Below the pieces are notes generated by a model, which was not told the DNA's origin, did not search any database, and saw only the letters and a program-made list of their open reading frames with translations. 9,536 nucleotides of DNA from Methanoculleus sp. UBA77 (GTDB lineage: Archaea; Halobacteriota; Methanomicrobia; Methanomicrobiales; Methanoculleaceae), in contig DALN01000089.1 in the NCBI GenBank assembly GCA_002499455.1, positions 19,924 to 29,459 of the forward strand, read 5' to 3'. Positions 1-5,509 of this stretch are shown here, one piece after another. Position 1 is the first letter of the stretch; each line of letters starts with the position of its first letter. The translations under genes and the position numbers were made by a program.

Positions 1-906
1 GATCGCCCACTCGACGTCCTGCGGGACGCCGTAGTGGTCCTCGGCGATCTTGCCGAGTGTCGCAAGCCGTGCCACCTCCGCGTCGGAGAGGACCGGGGCG
101 GTCCGCTGTTCGGGGGTGAGGGTGACGATCTTCGTCCCGTGCCGGCCTTCCGGCACGATCATGATCTCCTTCTCGGCGATCAGGCGGTCGACCACGCGCC
201 CGGAGCGGAGGTCATAGACGTAGTTGTCGGGGGAGACGCTGCCGGAGACGACGGCCTCCCCGAGCCCCCAGGAGCCCTCGACGATCGTCAGGGGCTCGCC
301 GGTGACGGGGTGGGAGGTGAACATGACACCGGACTTCTCCGACCGGATGAGTTCCTGGACGACGACGGCGATATTTACGCTCCGGTCGTCGAACCCCTGC
401 TTCGCCCGGTAGTAGATAGCACGCGCGCCATAGAGCGAGGCCCAGCAGCGCTGGACGGCATCAAGGAGGTTTGTTTCGCCGAGGATATTGAGAAAAGTCT
501 CCTGCTGACCGGCAAAACTGGCGTCAGGCAGGTCTTCTGCGGTGGCGCTCGACCGGACGGCGACGACCGTTCCGTCGGCACCCATCCGGGTGTATGCATC
601 GATGATCTCTTCGCGGATCCGGTCGGGCATCTCGACGCTCATGACGAGATCCTGCACATCCTTCGATACGGATTCCAGTGCTCCGTTGTCGTCGACATCG
701 AGGCGCTCCAGCCGGCGGAAGAGCGTCTCCTCGATCCCGGTCTCAACAAGGAACCTGCGGAATGCCTGGGCGGTCACCACAAACGCTTTCGGCACGGGGA
801 GGCCGATCGAGGTCATCTCCCCGAGAGAGGCCCCCTTTCCACCTACGGAGGGGATATCTTCCTTTTTTATTTCTTCGAGCCACAGAACGTTGGGCATTTC
901 CTTCAT
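1..906 (-). CDS. ppsA: phosphoenolpyruvate synthase, N-terminal part (runs off left edge)
   Basis: Phosphoenolpyruvate synthase makes PEP from pyruvate and ATP, releasing AMP and phosphate; in autotrophic methanogens it feeds gluconeogenesis. The visible 302 residues cover the N-terminal ATP-binding (PPDK_N) domain; the phosphohistidine and C-terminal PEP-utilising domains lie outside the window. Family signatures: VGGKGASLGEM at residues 21-31, VRSSATAEDLPDASFAGQQ at 117-135, ELIRSEKSGVMFTSHPVTGE at 185-204 and GSWGLGEAVVSGSVSPDNY at 211-229. I used the ATG at 906 because the protein then begins MKEMPNVLWLEE, as I would expect for the family. An in-frame ATG at 921 adds MCGAS and has the better ribosome binding site (GGTGAG at 933-928, 6 nt away), against GGTG at 915-912 for ATG 906, so the start may be 5 codons further out. 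It is divergent from serA. The identification is very secure, the start less so. Confidence 0.96.
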   Translation of the reverse strand, partial: MKEMPNVLWLEEIKKEDIPSVGGKGASLGEMTSIGLPVPKAFVVTAQAFRRFLVETGIEETLFRRLERLDVDDNGALESVSKDVQDLVMSVEMPDRIREEIIDAYTRMGADGTVVAVRSSATAEDLPDASFAGQQETFLNILGETNLLDAVQRCWASLYGARAIYYRAKQGFDDRSVNIAVVVQELIRSEKSGVMFTSHPVTGEPLTIVEGSWGLGEAVVSGSVSPDNYVYDLRSGRVVDRLIAEKEIMIVPEGRHGTKIVTLTPEQRTAPVLSDAEVARLATLGKIAEDHYGVPQDVEWAI

Positions 907-1001
907 GCTCGCACCACACATATACTTCTCACCATTACATAAAAGATTTCGGAGGAAAAAGCATCAATACACATGATGTCGTATCAAATATGGGTTGAAC
1001 T
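907..1001. promoter_or_regulatory. divergent ppsA / serA promoter region
   Basis: This spacer between two divergent biosynthetic genes must carry both promoters. On the plus strand CATAAAAG at 938-945 is a reasonable archaeal TATA box for serA; a start about 25 nt downstream would leave a leader of roughly 35-40 nt. On the minus strand the same stretch reads CTTTTATG and could serve ppsA, in which case transcription would begin too far in for the ATG at 921 and would favour ATG 906. An alternative minus TATA-like stretch lies near 963-972. GGAGG at 951-955 is a perfect anti-16S match but is about 46 nt from the serA start. It therefore does not serve serA directly. Confidence 0.45.
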
Positions 1002-2585
1002 GTGAAATATAGAGTGCTGGTCAGCGACCCGCTGGCAGAGGAAGGGATTGACATCCTGAAGGGATTTGCCGATGTGGATGTCAACACCGGGCTGAGCGAG
1101 GATCAGCTCGTTGATATTATCGGAAATTACGATGCCCTGCTGGTACGGTCGGGCACCGAGGTTACGGCGCGTGTCATCGACGCAGGAGCAAAACTCAAGT
1201 TCATCGGCCGTGCCGGGGCCGGGGTCGACAATATCGATACCGACGCGGCAACCCGCAGGGGCATCGTCGTTGCAAACGCTCCTGAAGGCAATACGCTCGC
1301 GGCCACGGAGCACACGATGGCGATGATGCTCTCGCTCGCGCGCAACATCCCCCAGGCGACCGCTTCCCTGAAGAAGGGCGAGTGGAAGCGCTCGAAGTTC
1401 ATGGGCGTCGAGCTGAACGACAAGGTCCTCGGCATCATGGGATTCGGGCGGATCGGCCGCGAGGTGGCGAAGCGTGCACAGGCGCTGGAGATGAAATGCA
1501 TCGCCTACGACCCGTTCATCACCAAAGAGCGGGCGGCAAGCCTCGGCGTCGAGATGGTGCCGCTTGACGAGCTCTTCCGGAGAGCAGACGTCATCACGGT
1601 CCACACGCCCCTGATCAAGGAGACCCGCCACGTCATCAACGCCGAGACGATCGCCACGATGAAGGACGGTGTCCGGCTGATCAACTGCGCCCGCGGCGGG
1701 ATCATCGACGAGCAGGCGCTTGCAGACGCGATCGCGAGCGGCAAGGTCGCCGGTGCGGCGCTCGATGTCTTCGAGAACGAGCCGCCGACGGACTCCCCGG
1801 TCCTCGGCCTCGATAAGGTGATCGTCACCCCGCACCTCGGCGCAAGCACCGTCGAGGCGCAGAAGAACGTCGCGATCTCGGTCGCGAACCAGTGCATCAG
1901 CGTCCTATCAGGCGGTGCGGCGAAGTACGTGGTGAACGCACCGATGATCCCGGCAGAGCAGCAGGCGGTCATCGAGCCCTACGCGGCCCTTGCGCAGAAG
2001 ATGGGGAGCCTCCTCATCCAGCTCATCGATGGAAGGCTCGAGTCGATCAAGATCACCTACGGCGGCGAGGCGGCAGCCCTGCCGAACACGAAGTTCATCA
2101 CCCGCGTCATCCTGAAGGGCATGCTCGACCCGATCCTCCAGGCCCCGGTCAACTTCGTGAACGCGGAGTTCGTTGCAAAGGAGCGCGGCATCAAGCTGAG
2201 CGAGACGACGACGGAGGAGGCGCACGGCTTCCGGAACATCATCAGCATCACCGCAAAGACCGATAAGATGACCGAGTCGGTGAGCGGCAGCGTCTCGGCC
2301 CCGGACCACGCGCGGATCGTGAGCATCGGCGGCTACCTGACCGACCTGACCCCGACCGGCCACGTGGTCATCTCCCGCCACACCGACAAGCCGGGCATCA
2401 TCGGCAAGGCCGCGACGATCCTCGGCCGGGTGAACGTGAACATCGCCGGGATGCAGGTAGGACGCCACAAGCCCGGCGAAGAGGCGCTGATGGTCCTCAC
2501 CGTCGACTCTGCGGTTCCGGCAGAGGCGATGGAAGAGATCAAGAAGATCGACGGGATCCATACGATAAAGCACGCCGAGATCTGA
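1002..2585 (+). CDS. serA: D-3-phosphoglycerate dehydrogenase
   Basis: SerA oxidises 3-phosphoglycerate to 3-phosphohydroxypyruvate with NAD, the first step of serine synthesis. The protein has 527 residues, the usual length of the long (type 1) SerA. Domains: substrate-binding and Rossmann NAD-binding domains (1-310), with GFGRIG at 147-152 and the adjacent acidic D160 that favours NAD; catalytic set Arg231 (in NCARGG), Glu260 (in FENEPP) and His278 (in TPHLGAST); an intervening domain about 315-445 (ASB type); and a C-terminal ACT domain about 453-527 (VVISRHTDKPGIIGKAATIL), the usual site of serine feedback control. The start is GTG at 1002, preceded by a weak GGGTTGA. A ten-codon open frame ends across this GTG (see findings). 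The gene is complete with no odd residues. A hairpin follows at 2615-2645. Confidence 0.97.
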   Translation: MKYRVLVSDPLAEEGIDILKGFADVDVNTGLSEDQLVDIIGNYDALLVRSGTEVTARVIDAGAKLKFIGRAGAGVDNIDTDAATRRGIVVANAPEGNTLAATEHTMAMMLSLARNIPQATASLKKGEWKRSKFMGVELNDKVLGIMGFGRIGREVAKRAQALEMKCIAYDPFITKERAASLGVEMVPLDELFRRADVITVHTPLIKETRHVINAETIATMKDGVRLINCARGGIIDEQALADAIASGKVAGAALDVFENEPPTDSPVLGLDKVIVTPHLGASTVEAQKNVAISVANQCISVLSGGAAKYVVNAPMIPAEQQAVIEPYAALAQKMGSLLIQLIDGRLESIKITYGGEAAALPNTKFITRVILKGMLDPILQAPVNFVNAEFVAKERGIKLSETTTEEAHGFRNIISITAKTDKMTESVSGSVSAPDHARIVSIGGYLTDLTPTGHVVISRHTDKPGIIGKAATILGRVNVNIAGMQVGRHKPGEEALMVLTVDSAVPAEAMEEIKKIDGIHTIKHAEI

Positions 2586-2614
2586 TCGGTCGATCACCCC
2601 CCATGTTGTGCCGC

Positions 2615-2645
2615 GTGCCGGCCCCCGATAGAGGGGAGCCGGCAC
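2615..2645 (+). terminator. GC-rich hairpin after serA
   Basis: GTGCCGGCCCCC (2615-2626) can pair with GGGG-A-GCCGGCAC (2633-2645): 12 base pairs with one bulged A at 2637 and a six-base loop. It begins about 30 nt after the serA stop. No T-run follows, so it may stabilise the 3' end or aid termination rather than act as a classic intrinsic terminator. Confidence 0.45.
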
Positions 2646-2670
2646 AAACCGGCCGTACGGGGACAGGAAA

Positions 2671-2680
2671 TCTATTTATA
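2671..2680 (+). promoter_or_regulatory. TATA box of the tRNA-Val gene
   Basis: TCTATTTATA ends 37 nt before the mature 5' end of the tRNA, the spacing expected of an archaeal tRNA promoter with a short leader. The core is TTTATA at 2675-2680. A second A/T stretch, CTTATTAAT at 2695-2703, is closer to the tRNA than expected for a TATA box. Confidence 0.6.
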
Positions 2681-2717
2681 CCCGAGACACCAACCTTATT
2701 AATCGTCGGGCAGACAC

Positions 2718-2791
2718 GGGCTCGTGGTCTAGCTGGTTATGACGTCGCCTTGACATGGCGGAGGTCCTGAGTTCGAATCTCAGCGAGCCCA
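2718..2791 (+). tRNA. tRNA-Val (anticodon GAC)
   Basis: A full cloverleaf can be drawn. The acceptor stem GGGCTCG (2718-2724) pairs with CGAGCCC (2784-2790), with discriminator A at 2791. The D arm is GTCT/TGAC (three pairs plus a T-T mismatch) around AGCTGGTTA. The anticodon stem TCGCC/GGCGG encloses loop TTGACAT, giving anticodon GAC, which reads GUC and GUU valine codons. The T arm is CTGAG-TTCGAAT-CTCAG. There is no intron, and CCA is not encoded (ATCACC follows), as is common in archaea. A TATA box lies upstream and a five-T run follows. Confidence 0.96.
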
Positions 2792-2797
2792 TCACCG

Positions 2798-2802
2798 TTT
2801 TT
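2798..2802 (+). terminator. T-run terminator of tRNA-Val
   Basis: Five Ts begin seven bases after the discriminator base. Short T-runs are the usual archaeal transcription stop after tRNA genes. Confidence 0.5.
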
Positions 2803-2830
2803 GAAACGATTGATTTCTTGAAGTCCTTTT

Positions 2831-2857
2831 CCTGGAGATACAACCCTCTCCAGGGTT
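2831..2857. other. two mutually exclusive hairpins
   Basis: CCTGGAG (2831-2837) is a perfect inverted repeat with CTCCAGG (2848-2854). A second perfect pair, AACCCT (2842-2847) and AGGGTT (2852-2857), overlaps it, so only one stem can form at a time. No downstream gene on the plus strand would be controlled by a switch here. Confidence 0.4.
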
Positions 2858-3056
2858 GATAAATCCGGTATTTTCATGCCTCTCGCTATGTGGGCGATCG
2901 TGCCTTCCCCGGAGCATGATCCGCGGCCCCCGCTTTCCACCGGATTTTTTGCCGGCTGTCCGTGCGCAGTTTTTTCCCGCAGTTTTTACTCACTCCGTGC
3001 CCAGTACTTCGCTAAAATATTTGAGACCTCACCCGGCGGTCAAACCACCAACCTCC

Positions 3057-3138
3057 CTTCGCGGCTTCGCGTTCTTCGCGTGAGGCTCTCTGATCGTCAG
3101 AGACTGAAAACTCACGCGAAGTCGCGAAGAACGCGAAG
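3057..3138. repeat. nested palindromic element made of CTTCGCG units
   Basis: The left arm (3057-3084) reads CTTCGCG-G-CTTCGCG-TT-CTTCGCG-TGAG. The right arm (3111-3138), on the other strand, reads CTTCGCG-TT-CTTCGCG-A-CTTCGCG-TGAG. Both are 28 nt with three heptamers and an identical TGAG inner end, but the spacers between units occur in a different order. Between the arms lies a second perfect palindrome, TCTCTGA-TCG-TCAGAGA (3087-3103). There is no open frame, so this looks like a non-autonomous or structural intergenic repeat, possibly MITE- or REP-like. Confidence 0.75.
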
Positions 3139-3312
3139 TTCAGTGTCCGGATGCTGTTATCTCACCTTCGTACCTTCAGTACCCGATATTTGGCCCTTAG
3201 ATCCATCCCACTATACGTCTCCGTTACGACCGCACCATGCCATGCTGGGTGCCAGAATTAGCGAAGTAATGGTGCCATGCTCCAGCCCGGAGCCGGATGA
3301 GAGGGCGTGCAG

Positions 3313-3801
3313 TCACCCGACAGTCCCGCCACGACCGCTCACGACACCTACCGCCCACGACCGACGTCGGGCTCGGGTCCCTGTCTCACACGAAGATTTA
3401 TCACCGGTGTCGTCCCTCACCGCGGCACGGTTCCCCGCCCGACGGGCGGGGGATGCCGGGAGGGGGAAGAAGAGATGACCACCGCGCAGGTGCTTGAGCC
3501 CGGGCAGAAGACGGCCGATTCCCGGGCGGCCGAGACCGAACAGAGGATGACCGACGACGAGCATGAGCGCGATGTAGGCGAGGTACACGACGAGCAGCTT
3601 CAGGCCGTCGAGAAAGAGCCGGCCCCAGCCGCCGAACTCCGGGGCCGGGCCTCCCCGCATGATCCGGACGAAGTAGCCGTAGATGAGCGGGAAGACGATG
3701 ACGGAGGCGATGAGCTGGAGCCACCGGACCCAGCCTCCCCGGAGGATGTTCCCTGTGTAGTCAAACGAGTCTTCGAGTACTCTCTGGTAGTTTACGGACA
3801 A
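3313..3801 (-). pseudogene. truncated DUF4013-like membrane protein
   Basis: The start region (NYQRVLEDSFDYT at residues 4-16, then GGWVRWLQ) and the next roughly 70 residues resemble the N-terminus of DUF4013 membrane proteins, common in methanogens and of unknown function. Two membrane segments are visible at about 28-46 and 68-86, separated by a loop with RGGPAPEFGGWGRLFLDG. The start is TTG at 3801 with GGTGA five bases upstream. After about residue 90 the sequence turns into an Arg/Pro/Gly-rich tail without membrane helices, unlike the family, which normally has several more. I read it as a gene whose 3' part was lost and whose frame continues by chance to 3313. The family assignment is from memory of its pattern. 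Confidence 0.55.
3433..3451. repeat. 19-nt GC palindrome
   Basis: CCCCGCCCG-A-CGGGCGGGG is a perfect inverted repeat with a one-base centre. It lies in the Arg/Pro-rich tail of the truncated DUF4013 frame, which supports the view that this tail is not real coding sequence and that the palindrome may be an old intergenic terminator-like stem. Confidence 0.5.
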
Positions 3802-4144
3802 CGTATCACCCTGCGAATCGATCCCGAAACTCCGGGCCGCGGTGCATGCCGGACGGGCCGATTCGGGATGCCTCACTATAACGGGTATATCGGGCAACGA
3901 TCTTCTTGAACGCTTCGATCCGGCTTGAGGGCTGCGCAGATGGGTTCCCTTCCACAAACCCGCGGTCCCGATTGTACAGCCCAGCCCGGCGGTGACCTTT
4001 CGCAACGCATGGAACGTTCGCCGGGTAGCCCTCATCCCGGTCGGTCCGCCCGTCGTGCATGTTGATATCCCGGCCGAGCAGACGGCAGAAGCCAGCGTCA
4101 GGGGTGGCGCAACCCTCATCATCACCGGCGTCAATCACTCTGCA
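3802..4144. other. intergenic stretch between two divergent genes
   Basis: No gene is recognisable here. It must hold the promoters of the minus-strand DUF4013 remnant and the plus-strand mntA-like gene. ACTATAAC at 3875-3882 (GTTATAGT on the minus strand) is a possible TATA element for the minus gene, but it lies about 75 nt from that start. Open frames on both strands cross the stretch, yet their products show no motifs. Confidence 0.4.
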
Positions 4145-4570
4145 ATGAAACCCCGGGACCTCTCCATCGAGGAGAAGCGGCGGCTCTTCGATTGGCTCGC
4201 CGGGCTGCTCTCGAATCGAGAGGAGATTCTCTTTGCCTACGTATACGGGTCGTTTCTGCACGGTCCCTTCCGCGACATCGATATCGGCGTCTTCCTGCAG
4301 GCCGACAGCAGCGGAGCAGCCGCTCCGCTCCGATACGAGATGGCGCTTGAGCAGGAACTGGAAGATGCCATGGGCGTGCCCATCGACGTCAGGGTCCTGA
4401 ACGCCGCGCCCCTGCCGTTCGCTTACTCGGTCCTGCAGACCGGGGAGGTGCTCGTCTCCCGCGATGAGAAGGCTCGCTGCGACTTCGTGTGCAGGATATA
4501 CACCCACTACCACGATTTCGCCTACTACCGGGAGCGTTACCGGCGGGAGGCGCTTGGTCTCCTGCGATAG
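4145..4570 (+). CDS. mntA: MntA-type minimal nucleotidyltransferase (antitoxin of a HepT/MntA pair)
   Basis: A 141-aa protein with the minimal nucleotidyltransferase signature: YVYGSFLHGPFRDIDIGVFL at residues 32-51 gives the GS (35-36) and DxD (Asp44, Asp46) metal-binding motif, and IDVRVLN at 80-86 supplies the third acidic residue, Asp81. Length matches the MNT family. In established HepT-MntA systems the MNT enzyme adds AMP groups to the HEPN RNase and neutralises it. The partner gene normally follows directly or overlaps; here only a remnant follows (4554 onward), so the antitoxin appears orphaned with its active site intact. The start is the ATG at 4145, with no clear ribosome binding site. 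Upstream in-frame extension to 3992 lacks MNT features. Confidence 0.85.
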   Translation: MKPRDLSIEEKRRLFDWLAGLLSNREEILFAYVYGSFLHGPFRDIDIGVFLQADSSGAAAPLRYEMALEQELEDAMGVPIDVRVLNAAPLPFAYSVLQTGEVLVSRDEKARCDFVCRIYTHYHDFAYYRERYRREALGLLR

Positions 4571-4776
4571 CGAGAAGGTCACCGCCCTCTCGTCGGAGCT
4601 GGTGCAGGCCCAGGGCGGGGTGACGGATCTTGCGGTCGCTTGAAGGTGCCGCGAGCCCGTGCTCCGGAGAGATCGGCCCCGGCCCGGGGCGCACGAGAAC
4701 CTGTTTCAATGCAGGCGATCCCTGTGATCCGGCTGAGAAGGTCGCTCGCGAGGATTATGTCGGAGCGATCAGAACC
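4554..4776 (+). pseudogene. remnant of a HepT (HEPN, DUF86) toxin gene
   Basis: From TTG at 4554, overlapping the end of mntA by 17 nt in another frame, the sequence reads LVSCDSEKVTALSSELVQAQ before a stop at 4641-4643. A start like DxEKVxALxxEL, overlapping an MNT gene, is what a DUF86 HEPN toxin N-terminus looks like. A second frame (4705-4776) contains DPAEKVAREDYVGAIRT, resembling the HEPN helix region that often reads like DIAEHIIAREDLGxPRT. The stretch between is GC-rich with no HEPN pattern. I read this as a frameshifted, internally deleted toxin gene. The catalytic RX4-6H motif is not visible. It is based on family pattern memory. Confidence 0.5.
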
Positions 4777-4832
4777 GTTCCAACCCCGAAGTCCACAACG
4801 GCATCGTGTCACCGTTCTGCGTCGCCGTGATC
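4766..4832 (-). pseudogene. remnant of an immunity gene, shared with 5599-5665
   Basis: This 67-bp stretch is about 85% identical, without gaps by my count, to 5599-5665 inside the C-terminal immunity domain of the fusion gene. In the matching minus-strand frame it reads DHGDAER-stop-HDAVVDFGVGTVLI, against DPGDAERRYDAVVDFGVGKVII in the intact copy. It is thus a broken piece of a paralogous immunity gene. The neighbouring carrier fragment (4769-5509) reads through it in another frame, which creates that fragment's last 20 or so residues. Confidence 0.7.
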
Positions 4833-5509
4833 AGCGCGTCGCGGATGTCGGCGATCCCACCCACAACCGGCAGGCAGGAGAACCCGATCCACCCGACCAT
4901 GTAGTAGGGCGACGAAGCGGTCTCCTCCCCGACCAGCCAGTAGAACGACCCGTCGGGCAGCCCGGTCTCCCCGAACGTCGCCCCAAGGATGATGGCGCGC
5001 CCGATCTTGGCGAGGTTGATCTCCCCGCTCGCGGCAGGCGTCAGCGGGTCGGGGTCAGCGCCGTCGCGGAGGCCGTCACCGTCGGTATCCGGGTTGAAGG
5101 GATCGGTGCCGTACTCGAACTCGGCCATGTCGTCGAGGCCGTCGTCGTCGGTGTCCGCCTTCGTCGGGTCGCTCCGCTGCCTGAAGTGGGTCTTGCCGTT
5201 CGCGTCGGTGATGGGCTCCCGGGCCTCAAAACCGTCGGAAAGTCCGTCGCCGTCGGTGTCGATTGCATATGTGTCGGGCGTATGCTGGTTGCCGAACCCG
5301 TCGGTATAGCCACCCTCGAAATCGTCCAACAGGCCGTCTTCGTCCCGGTCGCCGTCGGTCAGGGTTGCGATCCCCGGCGCGGTCTGGTCTTTGACGACCG
5401 TCACCGTCGTGGTGAACAGCGCGTAGCCGTCCTTCAGGACGGCGACCCGGTACGCGCCGATGAGAACCTGTAACAAGAGCCCTAAAAAGAGGTGACTGAG
5501 GTAAAACGC
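4769..5509 (-). pseudogene. truncated toxin carrier: PEGA-like end, TSP3 repeats, partial pretoxin module
   Basis: An open frame bounded upstream by the stop of the preceding gene (5510-5512, same frame) with no convincing start; TTG at 5476 is possible. Numbered from that TTG: residues 5-37 (IGAYRVAVLKDGYALFTTTV) resemble the end of a PEGA-type beta-sandwich; 40-142 hold TSP3-type calcium motifs DRDEDGLLD, DTDGDGLSD, DTDDDGLDD and DTDGDGLRD; 151-212 form a hydrophobic Gly-rich module (GRAIILGATFGETG, then WIGFSCLPVVGGIADIRDAL) related to the pretoxin module of the other cassettes. The end is out-of-frame immunity-gene DNA (4766-4832), so no toxin domain remains. It appears to be the scar of a second carrier gene fused by deletion to a lost cassette's immunity gene. 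Confidence 0.7.

Larger units (their letters stand above)
2803..3312. other. non-coding stretch with hairpins and a palindromic element
   Basis: I see no gene in these roughly 510 bases. The left half is T-rich on the plus strand, with several runs of five or six Ts between 2944 and 2987. It holds the overlapping hairpins at 2831-2857 and the palindromic CTTCGCG element at 3057-3138. Plus-strand open frames here have no recognisable motif or credible start. The stretch from 3140 to 3312 shows no further recognisable structure. Confidence 0.55.

Noticed and set aside
34..942. Long plus-strand open frame of 302 codons opposite ppsA
   Set aside because: It is the antisense of a clear PEP synthase frame; the Gly/Asp/Arg-rich product has no motif and the frame is open because of high GC at third positions.
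984..1835. Minus-strand frame of 283 codons opposite serA
   Set aside because: Antisense of a complete, fully recognisable SerA; product is Arg/Asp-rich with no domain.
2718..2791. tRNA-Val as an integration (att) site for a mobile island
   Set aside because: I looked for a repeated tRNA 3' end (TTCGAATCTCAGCGAGCCC) elsewhere in the window and for an integrase; neither is present.
2737..2940. Minus-strand frame of 67 codons over the tRNA gene
   Set aside because: It reads through the antisense of tRNA-Val (the IRTQDLRH type of artefact common opposite tRNA genes).
3307..3909. Plus-strand frame of about 200 codons (acidic product)
   Set aside because: Opposite the DUF4013 remnant; product is charged low-complexity sequence, and it crosses the 19-nt palindrome.
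3806..4582. Minus-strand frame of 258 codons opposite mntA
   Set aside because: Runs antisense to the MNT motif region and shows no domain of its own.
4640..5473. Plus-strand frame of 277 codons opposite the TSP3 fragment
   Set aside because: A mirror of Asp/Gly-rich TSP3 coding DNA, which leaves the opposite strand free of stops; Val/Gly-rich product without motif.
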